DNA from: Paenisporosarcina quisquiliarum
Lineage (GTDB): Bacteria; Bacillota; Bacilli; Bacillales_A; Planococcaceae
Assembly (NCBI RefSeq): GCF_027563315.1
Contig: NZ_JAMKBJ010000004.1
Span: forward strand, 1 to 64,000
Length of the DNA stretch: 64,000 nucleotides
Reading direction: 5' to 3'
The position numbers and the translations under genes are program-made. Within the stretch, counting starts at the first letter, position 1, and every line of letters starts with the position of its first letter. This document shows, one piece after another, positions 46,251-53,486 of the stretch. The notes under the pieces were generated by a model. That model saw nothing but the letters and a program-made list of their open reading frames with translations, had not been told where the DNA came from and did not search any database.

Positions 46251-46694
46251 TCACAATTTCTTTAATAGCATATCGACATGAGGAATTCCATCTTCGTCAT
46301 ATTCTTCCGAAATTTCCTCAAAACCGAATGAGCCATAAAAATTTCTTAAGTATGTTTGTGCTTGTAATTGAACTTCGCCCAGTGGCCATTTTTCTCGGCT
46401 GAAGGAAATGGCCTGTTCCATCAATTGTTTTGCCAAACCTCTTCCACGTGCATTTTTATTCACGATTACTCTTCCGATTGATACTCGGTCATATTTTATT
46501 CCTGCTGGTAAAATACGCGCATATGCTAGCAATTCGCCATTTTCAATATAAGCAAGATGATATGAATCTATGTCGTATCCATCAATCTCTGGATATGGAC
46601 ATGACTGTTCCACCACAAATACATTCACCCGCAATTGTAAGTATGTATAAAGCTCCGTTGTTGATAACTCTTTAAATGATTTGATTGTCCACAT
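46251..46694 (-). CDS. GNAT acetyltransferase, ElaA family
   Basis: A 147-residue N-acetyltransferase. The ElaA-type N-terminus (LYTYLQLRVNVFVVEQSCPY) and the acetyl-CoA loop NARGRGLAKQLM are clear. The substrate is unknown. It is divergent from a second GNAT gene 94 bp away. Confidence 0.88.
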   Translation of the reverse strand: MWTIKSFKELSTTELYTYLQLRVNVFVVEQSCPYPEIDGYDIDSYHLAYIENGELLAYARILPAGIKYDRVSIGRVIVNKNARGRGLAKQLMEQAISFSREKWPLGEVQLQAQTYLRNFYGSFGFEEISEEYDEDGIPHVDMLLKKL

Positions 46695-46788
46695 TTATTT
46701 CACTCCCTATGTGGATATTATTCCACAACTATGGCATACAAGTGAAATGTTTGGTATGATAGCTGAAAGAATTTTGAGGTGAGACGAT

Positions 46789-47283
46789 TTGATACGAGCG
46801 ATGAAACAAGACGATATTGCTGCGGTACAGCAAATCGCTAAAATCAGTTGGCATGATACGTATGAAGGTATTATTCCTGGGGATATTCAAAATCTATTTA
46901 TTGAACGGGCTTATTCCAATGCCATGATGATGAAACGTTTAGAAAAAACATCCGTTTATGTCGCTGTTCATGATGAAGAAATTATTGGTTTCGCCAATTT
47001 TACTCGTGTAGATGAAGATGGCGATGCAGAACTGACTGCCATTTATTTATTGCCTTCCCATCAGCATTTAGGGTATGGAAAGAAGCTATTAAATGAAGGA
47101 CTGCAACATATTCAAGACGCTCAACAATTATTTGTATACGTCGAAAGCGAAAATCAAAAAGGTCGTGCTTTCTATGAACGTAACAATTTTACATGTATAG
47201 AAGAGTTCGATGAATTTTTTGAAGGTCATCCTTTATCCACAGCTAAATATGTTTACTATCTAAAAACGCCTGTTAACAGTTAA
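46789..47283 (+). CDS. GNAT acetyltransferase (TTG start)
   Basis: A 164-residue acetyltransferase with the acetyl-CoA-binding loop SHQHLGYGKKLL near residue 92 and the VESENQKGRAFYERNNF ending typical of GNATs. The TTG at 46789 is the start, with GAGGTG 7 nt upstream; the next ATG is too far. The substrate is unknown. Confidence 0.87.
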   Translation: MIRAMKQDDIAAVQQIAKISWHDTYEGIIPGDIQNLFIERAYSNAMMMKRLEKTSVYVAVHDEEIIGFANFTRVDEDGDAELTAIYLLPSHQHLGYGKKLLNEGLQHIQDAQQLFVYVESENQKGRAFYERNNFTCIEEFDEFFEGHPLSTAKYVYYLKTPVNS

Positions 47284-47304
47284 TGTTAACAGGCGTTTTT
47301 TTGT
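47269..47304. terminator. Terminator after the GNAT gene
   Basis: AACGCCTGTTAAC pairs perfectly with GTTAACAGGCGTT and is followed by T. It is shared with the converging DUF4064 gene. Confidence 0.93.
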
Positions 47305-47306
47305 TT

Positions 47307-47810
47307 TTATAATGGTTGTTGAGGTTGGTTTTGATGTTGCACATCATTGTTATAGTATGGATCTTCTACATACTGAACGGGTGTTTTACGAACGAAACAC
47401 ATAATCGCAGCGATGTAGAATAAAATTGGTGCCAATAATAATATCCCTGACAGTAATCCTGCAAAGATGAACATGATTCCTGCCGCTTTCGGACTCTTAT
47501 TTTTGGAAACTTTCACGACTCCCAAGATACTTAATATAATACTGACTAGTAATGTTACCACTACTACCCATCCTACTACACCTACTACTTCAATGCCGAC
47601 ATCCACAGCGTCATTAAAAACAGCAATATCTTCAGGTGTCATGGTCGGATCAGACAATACAATTTCCTCTTCAAACATTTGTTTCAATTCATCTGTGTTC
47701 GCATTGGATGCTCCCACTACTGCGAGTATGACGAAAATTAATAAGATAATATTTAATATAGTTCCGATAACTCCTAATGCTACTTCTCCCGCTCTGCTCA
47801 AAGCATTCAC
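47307..47810 (-). CDS. DUF4064-type membrane protein
   Basis: A 167-residue membrane protein with four hydrophobic segments (about residues 8-32, 76-98, 108-135 and an adjacent one), an acidic extracytoplasmic loop and a Gln/Asn/Pro-rich tail. The layout matches DUF4064. The function is unknown; an ECF-type promoter match lies upstream (47838-47863), hinting at envelope stress. Confidence 0.75.
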   Translation of the reverse strand: MNALSRAGEVALGVIGTILNIILLIFVILAVVGASNANTDELKQMFEEEIVLSDPTMTPEDIAVFNDAVDVGIEVVGVVGWVVVVTLLVSIILSILGVVKVSKNKSPKAAGIMFIFAGLLSGILLLAPILFYIAAIMCFVRKTPVQYVEDPYYNNDVQHQNQPQQPL

Positions 47811-47837
47811 CTCTTTAAATGTATTTACTATATTATG

Positions 47838-47863
47838 TACGAACCAAACGTATTATGGTTACA
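47838..47863 (-). promoter_or_regulatory. ECF-sigma-like promoter before the DUF4064 gene
   Basis: On the minus strand TGTAAC (47863-47858) and CGTA (47841-47838) are 16 bp apart, close to the SigW/SigX consensus (TGAAAC or TGTAAC, N16-17, CGTA or CGWC). Confidence 0.5.
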
Positions 47864-47901
47864 TAAATTTAACTTTCCCTACATAAATTATGAATAAACC
47901 T

Positions 47902-47927
47902 GTTTAAAAGTAAGAATACACGGGTAC
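47902..47927 (+). promoter_or_regulatory. Sigma-B promoter before the 32-residue peptide
   Basis: GTTTAA (47902-47907) and GGGTAC (47922-47927) are 14 bp apart, 11 of 12 consensus positions. It lies 39 bp upstream of the peptide start. Confidence 0.8.
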
Positions 47928-47965
47928 ACATCTACTAACACCAAATTGAAAGGAGCAGATGCACA

Positions 47966-48064
47966 ATGGAAAAGAAATTAGTATTCAGTCAATCAGATTT
48001 CATGTATACAATGGTAGGTGCTTCAGTTTTAACAGGATTTTTATTTATTTTTACTCAAATGTGA
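47966..48064 (+). CDS. Small membrane peptide, 32 residues, sigma-B controlled
   Basis: Thirty-two codons: a polar N-terminus (MEKKLVFSQSDF) and one hydrophobic segment (TMVGASVLTGFLFIF). AAAGGAG lies before the ATG, a near-perfect sigma-B promoter upstream, and a strong terminator 28 bp after the stop. These three signals make it a real gene. No homologue is known to me; it would act in the membrane during general stress. Confidence 0.68.
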   Translation: MEKKLVFSQSDFMYTMVGASVLTGFLFIFTQM

Positions 48065-48091
48065 GGGATAACTTATATGACGCAGACGACT

Positions 48092-48134
48092 TAAAAGGCA
48101 ACCCACTAATTGTAATTAGCGGTTTGCCTTTTTA
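48092..48134. terminator. Terminator after the 32-residue peptide gene
   Basis: AAAGGCAA(A)CC pairs with GGTTTGCCTTT and encloses a second small stem (CTAATT/AATTAG). It is shared with the converging acetyltransferase. Confidence 0.85.
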
Positions 48135-48416
48135 TTATGCTTTGAGATCTTCATATTCATCTGACTGATTGAAAGCTGTTACAACATATGAACATACGGC
48201 TTCCATTTTGTATCCTTTTTCACGAGCAAAATTAGCTGAACGATCGAGTAATTGCTTAGCCACCCCTTGACCACGAAGTGCCGGCGAAACGAATGTATGA
48301 TCCATCACCATTACATCCCCTAGCAACGTCCATGTAATTTCCCCTAAAGTCTTACCATCTTTTTCATACACAAAAGCGTATGCATCATGACCTAATTCTT
48401 TATACTGGAATTCCAT
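48135..48416 (-). CDS. Short GNAT acetyltransferase (NATD1-like)
   Basis: A 93-residue minimal GNAT of the Acetyltransf_CG type, with SPALRGQGVAKQLL as the acetyl-CoA loop and a cysteine in EAVCSYVV. The ATG at 48416 has AAAGGAG at a normal distance; one at 48425 overlaps it. The substrate is unknown. Confidence 0.87.
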   Translation of the reverse strand: MEFQYKELGHDAYAFVYEKDGKTLGEITWTLLGDVMVMDHTFVSPALRGQGVAKQLLDRSANFAREKGYKMEAVCSYVVTAFNQSDEYEDLKA

Positions 48417-48449
48417 ACCCATCACTCCTTTTTTTCAGTGTAGCATAAC

Positions 48450-49418
48450 TTACTCTTTCAACGAAAGCGGACGCAGTGAAGCTTCGATTTGTTCACGTCG
48501 TGACTCTAAAAATGGTGGTAAGGCAAGGGTTTCACCTAACGTTTCCATGGATTCATCTGTTGCAAACCCTGGCTCATCCGTCGCCAATTCATACAGTATT
48601 CCATTCGGTTCACGAAAATAAATCGATTTAAAGTAGTAGCGATCCACTTTTCCAGATGTCATAAATCCTTTAGAACGAAGTAATTCTTCCCATCTATCAT
48701 AGTCTTCAAACGTTTTTACGCGGAAGGCTACATGATGAACGCTGCCACGACCCGGTCGTTCCATTGGCAAATCAGGTCGCTCTTCAATATGCACTTCAGA
48801 TGCAGGACCACCTTCACCTGTAGAGAAAACCGTAATTTCAGGCATTCCTTCAATAACGGATGGATACGAACCTATCTTTTTAAACCCCAATACTTCCGTC
48901 AATACAAGTTGTGTTTGTTCCGCTTTGCGAACCGTCAAAGTGACATGACCTAACCCAACCACTGCATTTTCTTCAGCAATGCCAGATTTGGTCCACGGAA
49001 TCCCATAAGGTACTCCTTTTCCATCATCAACAACCAACATAAGACGAGATCCCTCGAAGTCTTCAAAATACATTGTTTTTCTTCCGAAGCGTTCAATCAC
49101 TTCTTCAAAATGAACGTTGTATTCAGTGAACCTTTCTTTCCAATATGCTAAGGCATCTTCACTTTTCACACGAAATGACGTGTTACTAATACTTGATACG
49201 CCAGGTACTGTTTTTGCTGCGTGCGGTATATCGAAATAAGTCATATCTGTTCCAGGTGTGCCTACTGCATCAGCATAAAACAAATGATATGAGGATGTGT
49301 TATCTTGATTCACACTCTTTTTGACGAGTCGCATTCCCAATATACGTGTAAAGAAATCATAGTTTTTTTCAGCATTTGCAGTAATGGCTGATACATGATG
49401 AATACCTGCTAACTCCAT
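48450..49418 (-). CDS. Ring-cleaving dioxygenase, MhqO/MhqA-type (VOC family)
   Basis: A 322-residue protein with two vicinal-oxygen-chelate modules (about 1-145 and 150-310). Metal ligands are likely in GIHHVSAI, VGLGHVTL, SVHHVAFRV and ILYELATDEPG. In B. subtilis MhqA and MhqO protect against quinones and diamide. The MhqR box at 49440-49459, just below the promoter, ties it to that regulon. The regulator gene itself is not in this window. Confidence 0.9.
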   Translation of the reverse strand: MELAGIHHVSAITANAEKNYDFFTRILGMRLVKKSVNQDNTSSYHLFYADAVGTPGTDMTYFDIPHAAKTVPGVSSISNTSFRVKSEDALAYWKERFTEYNVHFEEVIERFGRKTMYFEDFEGSRLMLVVDDGKGVPYGIPWTKSGIAEENAVVGLGHVTLTVRKAEQTQLVLTEVLGFKKIGSYPSVIEGMPEITVFSTGEGGPASEVHIEERPDLPMERPGRGSVHHVAFRVKTFEDYDRWEELLRSKGFMTSGKVDRYYFKSIYFREPNGILYELATDEPGFATDESMETLGETLALPPFLESRREQIEASLRPLSLKE

Positions 49419-49439
49419 ATTAATTCCTCCCGCGTCATA

Positions 49440-49459
49440 ATATCTCGAATTCGAGATAT
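49440..49459. promoter_or_regulatory. MhqR operator
   Basis: ATATCTCGAATTCGAGATAT is a perfect 20-bp palindrome and equals the B. subtilis MhqR box (TATCTCGAATTCGAGATA). Confidence 0.9.
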
Positions 49460-49469
49460 TTTTTCTTTT

Positions 49470-49498
49470 AGTTTATCACGCATTTTTAGGTTGTGCAA
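49470..49498 (-). promoter_or_regulatory. SigA promoter of the MhqO-type gene
   Basis: On the minus strand TTGCAC (49498-49493) and TAAACT (49475-49470) are 17 bp apart. The MhqR box begins 10 bp downstream, so bound repressor would block transcription start. Confidence 0.8.
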
Positions 49499-49516
49499 TT
49501 CATCTGTTTCAATGAA

Positions 49517-49538
49517 AAAAACCTCCACTTGGGAGGCT
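49517..49538 (-). terminator. Terminator of the YpuA-like gene
   Basis: GCCTCC pairs with GGAGGT around CAAGT, followed by seven T on the minus strand. Confidence 0.88.
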
Positions 49539-49543
49539 AATTC

Positions 49544-50458
49544 TTAATTAAATAATGAGCGAAGGGAATCAATCAAATTATTGAAGAAGTTTTTAACACT
49601 TTGCCAAAAACCTTCATTATCAACAATGTTGCCGATTTTGTCTTCAAGTGTTTTGCTTAAATCATTTAATTGATCTGACCATTTACTGAAATCGATATCC
49701 AGTTGGCGAATACGGTCCATTAAATCAATTAATAATTGGCGGTCTTCTGGATTCAACTCAATTTGAAGTTTCGTCAACTGATCTTGAACAATCTTTTCAA
49801 CTTCTTCTTTAGATGCCGGATTTTGTTCTGCGATATCTTTCTTAATCTCCGTCAACAGTTCACTGACTTTCGCTTCATCAACGCCTGCTTTATCAGCTAA
49901 AATGGTTGCCACGGAAAGCTCTTCATTCGCTACATCGGTACGCTCTTTATCCAATGTTTCTCCACTAACTTCATATGCTTTGTAAATCCCGACCAAAGCA
50001 GAGTGTCCCGTAACTTTCTTCGGTGCAGCCACTTCAACTGTTGCATCTTCAATTCCTGCAGTTAACATTGCATTTTCGTACATTTCAGCAGTAACTTGTG
50101 TGATGTTTTCTTCGGTCACAATATTGATGACTAAGCCTTTACCTGCATCTTCACGTGTAATTTTCGCAGATGAAAACATGCGGGCTTTTGAATCTCCATC
50201 TTTAATATACTTTACGAGATCCTCGCCAGTTACTGAAATTTCCTCTACTTCGCTTTCACTCGTCACCTTAAGACTGTCTTTAACACTTTGTTTTTCAGCT
50301 TCTGTTAAATCTGCTCCATAAACGACGATGGGCATGCCGAATTTCTCATTAATCGCATTCCCGGACGACGAAGAACCAGTGCTGGCCAAAGCTCCAGAAG
50401 GTAGTAGCAACGAGGCAGCCAGTAGAATTGACGCAAAGCGGACAATATTCTTTTTCAT
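49544..50458 (-). CDS. ypuA: Secreted DUF1002 protein (YpuA-like)
   Basis: A 304-residue protein with a signal peptide (residues 1-26, SLLLPSGALAS), then a DUF1002 domain (PIVVYGADLTEAEKQ), and a C-terminal helical region ending in a short hydrophobic stretch. Members are exported and possibly cell-wall associated; the function is unknown. AGAGGAG lies close to the ATG. Confidence 0.85.
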   Translation of the reverse strand: MKKNIVRFASILLAASLLLPSGALASTGSSSSGNAINEKFGMPIVVYGADLTEAEKQSVKDSLKVTSESEVEEISVTGEDLVKYIKDGDSKARMFSSAKITREDAGKGLVINIVTEENITQVTAEMYENAMLTAGIEDATVEVAAPKKVTGHSALVGIYKAYEVSGETLDKERTDVANEELSVATILADKAGVDEAKVSELLTEIKKDIAEQNPASKEEVEKIVQDQLTKLQIELNPEDRQLLIDLMDRIRQLDIDFSKWSDQLNDLSKTLEDKIGNIVDNEGFWQSVKNFFNNLIDSLRSLFN

Positions 50459-50550
50459 TCATATTTCTCCTCTCAGAACGAAATTTTCTTTTTTAAAATG
50501 GGTCAAGCCATTCTGTCTATGAATATGCTTCCCTTTTGATAATACGACGA

Positions 50551-50603
50551 AAAGGCACAAAAAGTTTCGGAGAGTTTTATGTCTCCATTCTTTTTGTGCC
50601 CCT
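50551..50603 (-). terminator. Terminator of cvfB
   Basis: GGCACAAAAAG pairs with CTTTTTGTGCC and encloses a GGAGA/TCTCC stem, followed by TTTT. Confidence 0.7.
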
Positions 50604-50621
50604 TGACGGAATATTTTAAAC

Positions 50622-51488
50622 TTAAATGTCAGATTTGACCAAAGTCCAACCATCTTTTTGTTCGATTTTCTTTTCTTTCATTAACTTTCCTAATGCACGC
50701 TTAAACGAAGCTTTGCTTAAATTGAACATGTCGTAAATTTCATCTGGAGATGATTTATCCGTAAATGGCATTTTACCACCAACATCCTGTAAGTAACGAT
50801 ACAGAGTTTCTGCATCATCCATCAAACGCTCTTGTTTTCGTGGCAACATAGAACCATTCAATGACCCATCTTCTTTCACACCAATCACACGAACGTCAAC
50901 TTCTTCACCTAAACGTGGTTCAGCCATTTGTTCTGTGTGATGAACAAATACTCTGTACCCTTGAGGAACGCTGATGAAAAACGATCCGATTGGCAATAAG
51001 CGATATGCTCGTGCCTTCAAGTTTTCATTCATGACAGATGTTGGAGCTTCTACAAATGTTTCAGCTACACGATCTTCGGTTGCCAGACGACCGAATAAAT
51101 CGCCATGAAAATCGGTTCTCAATGTCATGTATAAATGGTCACCAGTCTTTGGCCATAACTCTTTTAATAATGGTAAGTCTGATGGTTTCACAATGACTTC
51201 ACGTGAGCTGCCGATATCAACAACTGCACCTTCACGCTCGTCCATTTTAATGACTCTTGCCCATCCATAAGTACCTTTTGTGATATGTGGCAATGTGGAA
51301 GTTGCACTTAAATTGCCACGACGGTCTTTAAATAAAAACACTTTAATTGTATCGCCTTCCTGAACTCCTTCAGGTGCTTCAGATCCATTGATTGGTACTT
51401 CGATTTCACCATTGGATAATATCCATTTAGAAGATTCCTGTGACTTTATCTGTAAGTCAACAATTTCTCCAGATACCATTTCGCTCAT
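50622..51488 (-). CDS. cvfB: CvfB-family S1 RNA-binding protein
   Basis: A 288-residue RNA-binding regulator with three S1-like domains and a C-terminal winged helix (FNLSKASFKRALGKLMKEKK). In S. aureus CvfB binds RNA and affects virulence gene expression. The ATG at 51488 has AAAGGAG 8 nt upstream. It follows mntR by 24 bp and is probably in the same operon. Confidence 0.92.
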   Translation of the reverse strand: MSEMVSGEIVDLQIKSQESSKWILSNGEIEVPINGSEAPEGVQEGDTIKVFLFKDRRGNLSATSTLPHITKGTYGWARVIKMDEREGAVVDIGSSREVIVKPSDLPLLKELWPKTGDHLYMTLRTDFHGDLFGRLATEDRVAETFVEAPTSVMNENLKARAYRLLPIGSFFISVPQGYRVFVHHTEQMAEPRLGEEVDVRVIGVKEDGSLNGSMLPRKQERLMDDAETLYRYLQDVGGKMPFTDKSSPDEIYDMFNLSKASFKRALGKLMKEKKIEQKDGWTLVKSDI

Positions 51489-51512
51489 AGCGGACACTCC
51501 TTTCGCTTTTTC

Positions 51513-51935
51513 CTATTCTGATTGTTGCTGTTCTTTAAGTTCTTCTAGTTTTTGAAGAAAGTCAGGGTTCTCTTCCATCGCTTGAATCAAATCTGCAATA
51601 CGATCGATCGAATTCCAGCTCAAGTGATGTTCAATTCCTTCTACATCTTCATATATTTTGTCTTCCTGTACGCCAATTAAACGCAAAAATTGTTCCAACA
51701 AATCATGACGCTGAACCAACCGCTTTCCTAATTTTAACCCTTTAGGTGTTAACATCAGACCTCGGTAACGTTCATAAATCAAGTATCCATCTTTGTCGAG
51801 TTTTTGAACCATTTTCGTTACAGAAGAAGGAAGAACTGAAAGAGATTCAGCGATATCCGATACACGTGCATATCCTTTTTGCTCAATCAGCATATAGATT
51901 TGTTCAATATGGTCTTCCATACTAGGTGTCGGCAT
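51513..51935 (-). CDS. mntR: Manganese-dependent repressor MntR
   Basis: A 140-residue DtxR-family repressor very close to B. subtilis MntR. Starting at the ATG at 51935 places the metal ligands at the known positions: Asp8 and Glu11 in MEDHIEQIY, His77, and Glu/His in [15 protein letters not shown]. With Mn(II) it represses manganese uptake. A promoter match (TTGAGA-17-TACACT) lies upstream. Confidence 0.95.
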   Translation of the reverse strand: MPTPSMEDHIEQIYMLIEQKGYARVSDIAESLSVLPSSVTKMVQKLDKDGYLIYERYRGLMLTPKGLKLGKRLVQRHDLLEQFLRLIGVQEDKIYEDVEGIEHHLSWNSIDRIADLIQAMEENPDFLQKLEELKEQQQSE

Positions 51936-52083
51936 CACTCTGTTCCTCTCTTTCCATAGCTTATATAAGTGTACTATAGTCGCTTATCGTTCTCAATGAA
52001 TAACGAATATATGTAAAATGGGCAAAATATGAGTGCCGAAACATACAAAAAACAACTAAATTTTAATAAATTTTGTTTCGGTG

Positions 52084-52109
52084 GTTTATCAGTAAAATAT
52101 CAAGGGTAC
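52084..52109 (+). promoter_or_regulatory. Sigma-B promoter before the lmo0937-type gene
   Basis: GTTTAT (52084-52089) and GGGTAC (52104-52109) are 14 bp apart, 10 of 12 consensus positions, 43 bp upstream of the start. Confidence 0.75.
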
Positions 52110-52151
52110 CTTACTAATATCAAAGCATTACAGCAGAGAGGATGAGCTTGA

Positions 52152-52307
52152 ATGGGTAGAATGTTATGGATGATCATCGTCGTATTATTAGTTATTTGGT
52201 TATTAGGACTTGTATTTAAAATTGGCGGCGGTCTAATTCACTTGATTTTATTAATTGCAGGTATCATTTTAGTCGTACAATTAGTTACGGGTAAACGAAA
52301 ACTGTAA
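52152..52307 (+). CDS. lmo0937-family small membrane protein, 51 residues
   Basis: Fifty-one residues with two hydrophobic segments (MIIVVLLVIWLLGLVF and LIHLILLIAGIILVVQL) around KIGGG, the lmo0937-family layout. GAGAGGA lies 9 nt before the ATG and a terminator follows. It is preceded by a sigma-B promoter. The molecular role is unknown; it is likely a stress-induced membrane peptide. Confidence 0.85.
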   Translation: MGRMLWMIIVVLLVIWLLGLVFKIGGGLIHLILLIAGIILVVQLVTGKRKL

Positions 52308-52308
52308 C

Positions 52309-52344
52309 AAAAGGGATGTCCGTATAATGCGGACATCCCTTTTG
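52309..52344. terminator. Terminator after the lmo0937-type gene
   Basis: AAAGGGATGTCCG pairs perfectly with CGGACATCCCTTT; T-runs on both sides serve both converging genes. Confidence 0.92.
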
Positions 52345-52348
52345 TATG

Positions 52349-53467
52349 TTATTTGATTTTAGCGTAGATACACGTATCACGAATATATTTTCCATCCGCA
52401 GATAATCCCTCTTGCTTTAGGATTCCTTCTAACGTAAATTTCAATCGTTCAGCTACAGCCCGGCTTCGCACGTTATCTGTATCGCAGCGAATTTCCACTC
52501 TTCTGGCTCCTAACTCTTCAAAAGCAAATTTCGTCAGACGCTCAGCTGCTTCCGTCATATAGCCTTTTCCTTCAAAACGACTGTCCAACCAATACCCGAT
52601 TTCCACTTTTGGAATATCCCAATTGATGCGATGAAACCCGCTTGCCCCAATAAATTCACCCGTTTCTTTTAAAAACAAATGAAGACGCAAATCTTTTCTA
52701 GTTACAAAATCAGCAACCGCTTGTCTTGTATTTTCTGTTGTATCTTCGATTTTTTGACGGCTTTGGGCCCAGGGCATCCATGGTTTTAATGCTTTATGGG
52801 ATACTTGAACACTTTCCCAGACAAGAGGTGCATCTTCAACTTTTGGTGCACGGATGAAAAGTCGTTCCGATTCAAATGAATCCGGAAAAGTTCGCATGGC
52901 GACATGGACTTTCGATTCCGATTGGTCCGTTGCTTGCTGATCATCCCATAAGACAGGCGTCGTTGTGCCTTCCATAAAGTCTTCCCTTGTAATCCCATAC
53001 GTGATGGCATCATAGTAAGAATTCTCTTTTGGAGAAAACCACGCTTTACGAAGATGTCCTTCTTTAACAAATCCCGCGCGTTCAAACGTTTTGCGCATCG
53101 CAAAGTTATCTTGACGCGTGTGACCTTCCACACGGATTTTCTTTTCAGGCAAATTGAATACGTATTCCGCCACTTTTGTTAAAGCAGCAGGACCATATCC
53201 ATGACCACGATGACTGTCAGCAATCCGCAAGTCAAATACCGGGATTTCATCCTGCAAATCGAATACTTTCACAATGCCCACTTTTTGCTGTTCCTCATTT
53301 TCGACCCAGAACGTTTTGACTTCGTCTGATTCATACCCGCCCTCTTCAATGGTCTTTTCAATAATTTCTCTTGCTGGATTTGAATTCCCGTGAAAAGGCC
53401 AGGTATTGGTCGTCATGAAATGTATTAGTTGTTCTTGTTCTTCCATTGTCCATTCTGTTAGTCGCAT
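52349..53467 (-). CDS. Double GNAT acetyltransferase (two-domain fusion)
   Basis: A 372-residue protein made of two GNAT domains. The first (about 1-165) has DSHRGHGYGPAALTKV and ends in DNFAMRKTFERAGF. The second (about 190-370) is RimJ/RimL-like, with SRFEGKGYMTEAAERLTKF and RSRAVAERLKF. A linker rich in Asp, Gln and Ser joins them. Most relatives are single-domain proteins. Each half keeps an acetyl-CoA loop, so both may be active. The substrate is unknown. Confidence 0.87.
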   Translation of the reverse strand: MRLTEWTMEEQEQLIHFMTTNTWPFHGNSNPAREIIEKTIEEGGYESDEVKTFWVENEEQQKVGIVKVFDLQDEIPVFDLRIADSHRGHGYGPAALTKVAEYVFNLPEKKIRVEGHTRQDNFAMRKTFERAGFVKEGHLRKAWFSPKENSYYDAITYGITREDFMEGTTTPVLWDDQQATDQSESKVHVAMRTFPDSFESERLFIRAPKVEDAPLVWESVQVSHKALKPWMPWAQSRQKIEDTTENTRQAVADFVTRKDLRLHLFLKETGEFIGASGFHRINWDIPKVEIGYWLDSRFEGKGYMTEAAERLTKFAFEELGARRVEIRCDTDNVRSRAVAERLKFTLEGILKQEGLSADGKYIRDTCIYAKIK

Positions 53468-53486
53468 GCTCTTCCCCCGAACTGCG

